Shown here: positions 57,451 to 64,000 of the stretch, one piece after another | Layout of the letters: every line of letters starts with the position of its first letter | How positions within the stretch are numbered: the first letter of the stretch is position 1 | From: Otatea glauca | Lineage: Eukaryota; Streptophyta; Magnoliopsida; Poales; Poaceae | DNA: 64,000 nucleotides | Direction: 5' to 3' | Assembly: GCA_036346275.1 (NCBI GenBank) | Contig: JAYEVK010000301.1 | Coordinates: 186,001-250,000 of the forward strand | The notes under the pieces: model-generated | The model's input: the letters and a program-made list of their open reading frames with translations, nothing else | Database searches by the model: none | Told to the model about the DNA's origin: nothing | Position numbers and translations under genes: made by a program

Positions 57451-58590
57451 CAATCGACCGTCAAAGCTATCGCTGTAGCACAAATCCCAAAGCAAATCAA
57501 ACAATGCCAAATTTGAGTGTTTAATATGGGTGGGAAGCACTTGAGCTTATATTTCATAGCAAATTCCTGCCATAATAACCATAAGTACATGATCCGTAAA
57601 ATTATAGTTCCTTTGATTTCTTGAGAAAACCTTTTCGTGTGAAGAAAAATTAAAAAGACAACGAGACAATTAATGCTTTTAACATCTAAGTCAATTGTTT
57701 ATTACCGGGCGTACGCACATTTGATGAAAAAGATGCATAGTTTCCACAAACAAGAAAGGACAACAACGACAAGAAAACGACAAAAGGCAAGGCCTTTCTG
57801 TTTGGTACCGAAAATAATGGTGAAGTTCTCCTCTAGGGTTCAATGGCCCCACCCTGAGATTCCCCAAGTGTCTAGCATGATTGGGAGCTAGTGTTGAAGG
57901 TGCCATCGATCGCAAGTTTAGCAGAGGGTAGAACAATGACAAGAATAGGGGTCGAGTTAGATTTTGGTGGCAACCACGATGATGGAGTGACGAGGCAACC
58001 AGAGTGTCATTGATAATGGTTGGTATAGCTCAATGCCTACTTGCCATGACTGGGACAAAGGCAATGGATGAGAGGATAGATCAGCAGGGCAGCAACAACA
58101 TAAAAAAATGGAAGATACGGATAGTAGCGAAGAAATGAGTTCTCTATAAAACAAAAAGAGAAGAGATTTGTAGTAGAGTGGGTACCAGAATGTTCACCGC
58201 TTCTCTCGAATGTCTCTTCATTCCTTCCTCTCTAGCGAGGTTGCATGTCTCTGCTACCACCCCCACACTTTTTATCCTTCTTCCTCTCCGGCGAGCCCTA
58301 ATATAACGAAAAGTGCAGGGGAGGGAGATTCAGCGAGATGGCTTTCGGTGTCAAGGGTGCATTTGGTAGCAGTGATGACTTCGACAGAGTGTGGAACAGG
58401 GGTTAAAAGAGGAAGAGGAGCCTAAGCATGGTGGGAAGGCTTACTAGAAAGGGAAGGTCTTTATTCCACAATTATGCACCTCATGATAGCAAATCCGAAA
58501 GATTTGTGAAAAATAAGGATTTTTCCAACAACTGCTGAACTAAGCTGTGGATGTGCACCTAAAAAAAATTCCTCTCGATCGGGTTTCATC
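57451..58590. other. Intergenic, no gene recognised
   Basis: Short open frames on both strands without family motifs; AT-rich at the left and mixed at the right. The last ~150 bp probably hold upstream promoter sequence of the next gene. Confidence 0.4.
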
Positions 58591-58611
58591 CGTTCAGTCA
58601 CGCTCACGCCC

Positions 58612-58624
58612 ACGTTTATATACC
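58612..58624 (+). promoter_or_regulatory. TATA box upstream of the membrane-protein gene
   Basis: CGTTTATATACCC, about 215 bp before the ATG at 58831. A CT-rich leader (TCGCGTTCGTGTTCTTCTCGCGG..., ACCATCACACTCCACAACCCCC) follows, as in grass 5' UTRs. Confidence 0.55.
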
Positions 58625-58830
58625 CAAACCCGACATGAGGCCGACGGCCGACACAGAACCCAGCACTCCACTCCCCATTTAAAAGCACCGGACTCCTCGC
58701 GTTCGTGTTCTTCTCGCGGCGAGTCACGCCATTCTCCCCCGTCCACGCCAAGTCTCACCTCACCATCACACTCCACAACCCCCACCCATCGGCGCCGAAG
58801 CTTCCAGGCCTTCCTAGCTAGGGTTCCCCC

Positions 58831-59529
58831 ATGGCGTCCCCTCCGCGCAGCCACCTCGCCGCCCTGGTCCCCCAGGCCGCGCTCTGGGCCCTCCTCGCCG
58901 CGATCTGGGTGGGCACCGCCCGCACGATCGCCGGGAAGGTCGCCCACCGCTGCCTCCGCGCTGGCGCCTCGCCCGACGAGTGCGAACTCTCCCTCTTGCT
59001 CCCGGGCGTCGTGGCCGTCTACTCCTGATCGTGCTAGCGCGCTCTGGCTCCGGAGGGCGCGTTCCCGAGGTACGATTTGTCTTCTGCTCGATGATTTCAC
59101 CTTAGTTTCTCCACAAACATTTGTGCGCAAATCAGATGACTCAGAAATGCGGATCTTGTGCGCCTATGGTGCCCGTAGGACCAGGACGGGGTTAGAGCAG
59201 TCGACGGTGTCCTTCCTCCGATGGAGCCAGCCGTGGAACTGGGACGCCCTCGCCCTCGTGTGGGGGAGCTCGACGGCCCGATCAGCGATTCCGATGCCGT
59301 GCTCCTGATCTTCTTTGTCTGCATGGCCTGTGCCGTGATTACCGTTTTTGGCGCCGTGCTTCAACTAGTGGCCGAACGCGAGTGGGGATCTGTTCTGTGG
59401 AGGATGGGTTACGTCTGTGCTGAAGGTGGATCCTTGGGCCTCTCCGTCGCGATATGCATCCTCATCATTCCGTATATCGTGATCAGGCTTCACAGGGACA
59501 AGGGCCGGGGCACCGATCCTACGGCCTAA
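58831..59529 (+). CDS. Small multi-pass membrane protein gene, model uncertain
   Basis: ATG 58831 (TTCCCCCATGGCG context) opens a 65-codon frame with a hydrophobic segment (ALVPQAALWALLAAIWVG) and a second starting at LSLLLPGVVAVYS, where a stop falls at 59026. In another frame the hydrophobic run continues (LIVLA, then ALWLRRARSR), so two single-base losses or errors near 59025-59040 are likely. A 66-bp intron (59070-59135, GT...AG) is possible. The frame 59221-59529 encodes two more hydrophobic segments (DAVLLIFFVCMACAVITVF and SLGLSVAICILIIPYIVI) and ends HRDKGRGTDPTA. I know of no named family; it looks like an uncharacterised four-helix plant membrane protein, possibly decaying. It is the best host-gene candidate of the window. 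Confidence 0.5.
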
Positions 59530-60120
59530 CCACGGGTCGTCTCAGGTAATTAATCCATGCTTATTTGATTGTACGTACATCTTGTGTGTGAACGTGTGGT
59601 ATGTTGATGTGTTTAAGTTTGTCCGATTAATTCTTTGGTGTTTAGCATATAGAATACGTTGCGTAGATTTAGATTATACAGTATGGAAGGCAAAATGGAG
59701 ATGCAACTGGGGAAAATCAGGTCCTTAATTATCCGGTGTTCCATCCTTGTTTCAGTTCTTAATTCACGTGCGAAGTTCACTAGCATATATAGAGCAATGT
59801 GCACGTGAAGAAATTTATTTGATTGATTACTTCCTACTCAATTGTTACCTCTTACTTTTTTCCGTTCCTTCAATTGCTGCAGTACTATTTGAGTTTTTTC
59901 CTTTGTGAGAAAATTAACCCACCCTTCCTTGAATAGGGAAAATCCACTTGGCAGTGATCAGGTTATTCTTGGTTCATGTCATCTCAAGTGGTTTGTAAGG
60001 CTGATTTTGCAATGCAAACCAACTCCATAAGATGTTTTTACTGTTCTTCAACGCAGATCTTTGTTGAATAAGTTGCGATTTTTTTTTAAATAATGTATTT
60101 TATGAAACAAATTGCGATAT
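59530..60120 (+). other. 3' untranslated region with probable intron
   Basis: After the stop, TCTCAG|GTAATT (59546) is a strong donor and TTCAATTGCTGCAG (about 59881) a strong acceptor, suggesting a ~335-bp intron in the 3' UTR. The distal part is AT-rich. Confidence 0.35.
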
Positions 60121-60164
60121 TAATACGCAGCATTTTTTTTCCAAAAATAATACCCCGTAGCCGA

Positions 60165-60425
60165 ACCGCATGGCAATGACGCTATAATCGCCAAGTGGTA
60201 TGGCGAAATATGGGACTTCGCTCAACGGTACGGCGAAAAAGGGTAAACTATGCACACGTGGATATTGTCGCCGAATGGGTGTGCGACAAAGAAGTTGTCG
60301 CCGAATGGGATGGCGATATGGATGTTGTCGCCTAACGAATTGGCGACAAAGATTTTGTCGCCGAACGGCGCGGCGACATGTGGTAATCGCCCAATCGCGT
60401 GGCGACAAAGCGACGACTGTCCGAA
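60165..60425. repeat. Palindromic TTGTCGCC..GGCGACAA subterminal repeats
   Basis: Six or so ~30-bp units of TTGTCGCCGAAYGGN..TGGCGACAAAG, each a near palindrome (for example at 60268, 60295, 60324 and 60356). They lie 0.6 kb beyond the stop of the minus-strand gene at 61056 and resemble the repeats at 2050-2330. I infer the terminal region of a mobile element whose genes lie to the right. Confidence 0.6.
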
Positions 60426-61055
60426 GTGTTTAATAAAAAATAATAACAGTTAACACTCTTTTAAGAAAATAAATAATATTATTAAAAAAATATCATATTC
60501 ACAGCACTAATACGCCAAAAAATATATGACAAAAATAATACCTGTTAGGCCAATCGGCCGGCAAAATTTACAAAGATTTTTGTCGGAATAATAAATTTGT
60601 GTGGCAAATTTGTCGGTGATAATTTATATATGTGATAAGTCGTGCAGATTTTTTTGTATAATATTTGAATTTTTTTATTCAAATAGCAAAACTCAAAAAA
60701 TTGCAAGAATATACCTCTACCCTGCATGAAAAGTCGGTGTCAGTTTAACGGTTGCAAGAATTGCATAGTTCAAAGTAGGGTCAATAAATTTAGAAAAATT
60801 CCTATTTATCGATCATAATTAATGTGGTGTTTTACAAAATTATTTGTCAGTTGATTTTTTTCACGGAAAAAAATCAAATCTTGTAGTTCGCCATTATCCT
60901 TCGATGTGCGACAAATTTGACAACAAATCATAGTATTATTGAATAAAATGCAACATGGCTTAGAGAATTGATAAAACTGGGATACAACATAAGTCACAAA
61001 ACCGTACATCCTTCGGTCTAGTCTTCGGTATAGGGCATGGTGACAAAGATAAAAG
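60426..61055 (-). other. AT-rich 3' region of the minus-strand gene
   Basis: No long frame. On the minus strand the area after the stop at 61056 contains no other supported exon. Confidence 0.4.
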
Positions 61056-62668
61056 TCATCTATCGGTGGAAGTGCTTGAACGTCGGGGTGGAGGTGATAC
61101 GAAATCGTCATCATCAGCGTCATCATCGTTTGTACGATCAGTAGGGATGAAAACGGGTCGGATATCTCCCGCCCGATCCGGGACCGGATTTTACTATCGG
61201 TCGGATCTGGGACCGGATCCGGATACTTGAATCCGGATTCGGGATTGGATCCGGAGCATCCAATATCCGGTAAATACGGGACGGGATCCGGATATTCGGA
61301 TTTTTCCTATTCGGATATCCGGATTTTTCCTATTCGGATATCGGATCGGATATTCGGATTTTCCAATTCGGATATCAGCAAGGTCCAGCCCATTTTCATC
61401 ATTTTTTTCCATTTCAGCCCATTTACATTAACAATTAGTTGGTTCTATTGATCCTCAAGTAGCATATTCTTTCTACGATGTTTGTTGAATTTAATTGATA
61501 TATAATTTGTTACTATAGTCATGTACTCGTATGGTTTTAATTCAATATATATTACTCTATATATGCATGCATTATCCGTATATCTTTATCCATTTCTGAC
61601 CCGAATCCGTCACATATCCGTTCCGTATCCGTATCCCGAATAACCCGAATCCGTATCCGTATCCGGTTCCGAATCCGGGAAAAAATATGGGTTAGGATAC
61701 GGGAAGAGCAATATCCGCCCGTATCCGACCCGTTTTCACCCTTAACGATCGGGAGCTAGCCCGCCTCTAGTGCTAGTTGAACGTTCTCTTGAGTTGTTTC
61801 TTGAAGGGCCTCTTGTGGAAGTGATTGAACGTCGAGGTGGAGGTGATACGAAATCGTCGTCATCATCGTCAGCGTCATTTGTATGGTTGGGAGCTAGCCC
61901 ACCTCTAGTGCTGGTTGAACCTTCCGTTGGATTGTTTCTTAAACGCCCTGTTGTGTAAGTGCTTGAACGTCGAGGTGGAGGTGATACGAAATCGTCATCA
62001 TCGTCGTCATCATCATTTGCATAGTTAGAAGCAAGCCCACCTCCAGTGGTAGTTGAACGTCCTCTTGAACTTGCCGATACAGCAGTATTGTGTCGATCTC
62101 TACCCATCCAGTTAGACCCGCTTCTGCATCTTCTGCGCCAACCAGGTATCACACCATCGTCGAAGAGCTTATACATCGCTAAGAATTCTGGGATATCTTT
62201 GTTCAGCAACTCTTCATCCTCTGGGAACGACTAACACACAAAACGAACGTACGAAATAGTGAACTTATGTATAATCCTAAAAAGATTAGTAAGGTGACCA
62301 AATATGAAATAACTAACCTGAATATGCTCTGCGTACTGATCGGGCAGCATCAGTACCCTGTAATTTCTTCTAGAGAAACATGTAGAAGAAGGGTGGTCGG
62401 CTAGTTCAAACACCATGACATATCTTTGACGCCACCATTGCAAGTGCACCTTCAGGTCGTTGGTGGTCACGAGGTTCAGACCAGAGGTTGTCAAGGCTTG
62501 CCTCCACAATGTTGGGCGCCACTCTTGCAATTTGGACACCGCTTTACTTAGGTTCTCCTCTTTGAATGGATCGTCCTTCTCACCATGCGTAACCTGCAAC
62601 GTGCAAGTAAGAGCTATGCTCCTCATATCAGGTGTCCACGGAAATTGTCTGCTACAACTATCAACCAT
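61056..62668 (-). CDS. Two-exon gene with C-terminal acidic/SPPPRRS repeats, unknown function, MITE-interrupted
   Basis: TATA box (TCTATAAAAGG, 62716-62727) about 50 bp before ATG 62668. Exon 1 62668-62318 (117 codons, phase 0) ends CATATTCAG|GTTAGT. The intron 62317-62231 (87 bp) ends TGTGTTAG. Exon 2 starts at 62230 and reads SFPEDEELLNKDIPEFLAMY. The N-terminal part has Trp-rich motifs (KLQEWRPTLWRQAL and DLKVHLQWWRQRYVMVFELA). The tail has three ~44-residue repeats with GGLAPNHTND, poly-Asp and DDFVSPPPRRS. A 603-bp MITE (61142-61744) brings a stop after 162 exon-2 codons. Counting without the MITE and one 8-bp duplication, 61056-62230 is 564 bp, a whole number of codons ending in TGA. 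No named domain is recognised; the context suggests a mobile-element gene. Confidence 0.65.
61142..61744. mobile_element. hAT-like MITE, 8-bp TSD
   Basis: Ends TAGGGATGAAAACGGGTCGG and (inward) TAAGGGTGAAAACGGGTCGG. Flanks are ACGATCAG (61134-61141) and ACGATCGG (61745-61752), an 8-bp duplication with one mismatch, as for hAT. The interior is made of CGGATAT/CGGATTTTTCC and ATCCGTATCCG words, probably foldback. It has no coding capacity and is inserted in the third C-terminal repeat of the surrounding gene. Confidence 0.85.
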
Positions 62669-63120
62669 GGTGAAGAAGTGTGAGTGGGAGCTGCGGTTAT
62701 GTTCCTGCGGTTTGGCCTTTTATAGACCCGAAGCGGTGGTTTGTAGACTAAGTGTTGGAATGTAAGATTGAAACATACAGATAGATAGAAAAATATAGTA
62801 CTGTGTTATCAAGTCGGGCTGAAAAGATAGTCGTGCGTGAATTGTGTTAGCACTTGCGAAGCTGATGGCAGCGTGTTGTCGATTCGGTCTGGCAAAAGTG
62901 ATGGTCTCGTGTTGTCAAATCGGTCCGAAAAAGTTAGAGGCGTTCGGCAGTGTTGTCAAATCGGTCCGAAATAATATGCAGAATGCCTGTTTCATACAAC
63001 GTGGATCCGGGAACCTTATCATACTTCGAAACGTCTAGTGGAAAGGTTCTAAATGGCACAATAAATGGATCCGAGAACCTTATCATACTTCGAACCTTAT
63101 CATACTTGAATGAAATAAAA
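62669..63120 (-). promoter_or_regulatory. Intergenic promoter region with direct repeats
   Basis: Besides the TATA box near 62720, it contains diverged repeats of GTGTTGTCAAATCGGTCCGAAA (about 62790, 62874, 62913 and 62952) and a duplicated GGATCCGRGAACCTTATCATACTTCGAA (about 63003 and 63068). These lie between the stop of the upstream gene (63214) and the next ATG (62668). The repeats could be regulatory or transposase sites. Confidence 0.45.
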
Positions 63121-63213
63121 CATGATGAAAGCACAATAAATGGCACGAAATACTAAATCATACATTAAGTGAGGAAGTATGAAACATGTATATGACGACA
63201 ACAAACTGATGTA

Positions 63214-64000
63214 CTACCCCTGACCACCCCCCTGAGCACCCCTACCACAACCTCTCTTTTCCCTACGTGCTGAAGCCGACGCATCGTCCAGAGGTCGTGT
63301 GTGTGCCTCTTGGGACGGTCGCGCCTGCCCGTAATCTAAAGGACTGTACCCATGCACCGGGCGACACTCCCGGGGAGGCAACGTGTACCCGTAGGAGGTG
63401 CCGTAGTCCTGCTGCGTCATCTGCGTCGTTGGAGGGGCTGCGTGTTGTGTGGTCCTCAGAGGGTGCTTGAGTCCATCTGCGTCTTGGGAGAAGAACTGAT
63501 CGGCCCAAGAGAACTGATCGGCATGCCCTGGCGAGTGCGGCGATAAAGAGAACTGTCCTCCAACATAGGGGCAACCTACAATTCAGGTAGTAACATGTAA
63601 TCATACTTAGGTGATACTTGTATGAAATGTCAACTATTGAGTTTTGCTCGACTTACGGTGTGGGGACCATGGTGGGACGCGTGGTGCTCGCTAGCTGGAC
63701 CCTCCACCATGTCCGGGGCCGGAGGCACAGGGTGTGGAAGCCGGACTCGCCTCCACTGCGTCTGAAGGAGCTAGGGCGGTGTGTGGTAAGAAGGCGCAGC
63801 GTGGCGGCTGGAAGAGGTACCACGGTCGATCGGCGTGCGTGTGCCGACAAGAATCGAGCTCCACGATCCGTCGAGTCCCAGCCACCACGCGTCTCCAAGC
63901 CTCTGTCATCTCGTCGGTGTGTGAGACTTCGTCACGCAGACCTACTCAAAATCTTGTGGCTATCTTGGTGCAAGTCGAGCGTGGTCCACACGCCCGCATC
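63214..64000 (-). pseudogene. C-terminal exons of an unidentified element-type gene (runs off the window)
   Basis: The last exon 63575-63214 follows an intron (63656-63576, GTAAGT...TGTAG). It encodes a Gln/Ser/Pro/His-rich tail (CPYVGGQFSLSPHSPGHADQ, TTQMTQQDYGTSYGYTLPP) ending in a basic RREKRGCGRGAQGGGQG-stop. The upstream exon (to about 63957) reads DEVSHTDEMTEAWRRVVAGT and RIVELDSCRHTHADRPWY in the same phase, but carries one TAG near 63691. Such tails occur at the ends of plant-mobile-domain or MULE-associated proteins, but the defining domain would lie outside the window, so the family is not assigned. Same strand as the 62668 gene and probably the same element. Confidence 0.45.

Noticed and set aside
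1..64000. tRNA, rRNA, CRISPR and prokaryotic signals
   Set aside because: Only tRNA-complementary primer-binding sites were seen; no cloverleaf, rRNA core or regularly spaced repeat-spacer array was found by reading.

Overview
The window reads as a grass (Poaceae) nuclear chromosome segment. The evidence is plant-type spliced genes with GC-rich first exons, SIRE-type Ty1/copia elements, CACTA elements carrying Tnp2 plus Transposase_24/DUF8039 and Ulp1-like genes, a Stowaway MITE with the usual CTCCCTCC-like end, and an A|T-inserted Helitron. I saw no rRNA, tRNA, CRISPR array or prokaryotic operon. Family assignments come from recognising motifs by eye; no search was run.

Almost everything is nested transposons. 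Left block: a decayed MULE transposase (about 2.05-4.13 kb); a SIRE-type copia element (about 4.3-14.6 kb, no recognisable 3' LTR) whose gag is interrupted by a 2658-bp Helitron (7891-10548) carrying a broken U-box/ARM gene fragment; a terminal-inverted-repeat element filled with a ~175-bp tandem repeat (14981-16514); and a gypsy-like element with LTR, PBS, gag and an extra ORF but no visible pol (about 17.8-22.1 kb). Middle block: CACTA-1 (22178-26054, TSD TGC) with a 212-bp higher-order repeat, then a copia element with both LTRs (26271-32596, TSD AGCAT) that has a GC-rich block where gag should be.

The largest unit is CACTA-2 (33203-54569): a frameshifted Tnp2 gene, then a second gene with Transposase_24, DUF8039-like and Ulp1-like parts. 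That second gene is broken by a 5'-truncated minus-strand SIRE element (39577-48702) and by a solo LTR (50490-53389). To its right are a small MITE, CACTA-3 (55185-57134, TSD CCC) and a Stowaway MITE (57170-57448, TSD TA).

The right end (58.6-64 kb) is the most gene-like part. It holds a promoter plus a small membrane-protein gene whose model is uncertain, then two minus-strand genes. The downstream one (62668 to 61056) has a TATA box and two exons joined in phase, and a 603-bp hAT MITE sits in its last repeat; subtracting the MITE and one 8-bp duplication leaves a whole number of codons. The upstream one runs off the window. With palindromic GGCGAC repeats at 60.2-60.4 kb, these genes may form an unfamiliar two-gene mobile unit. 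Similar palindromes lie beside the MULE at the left end.
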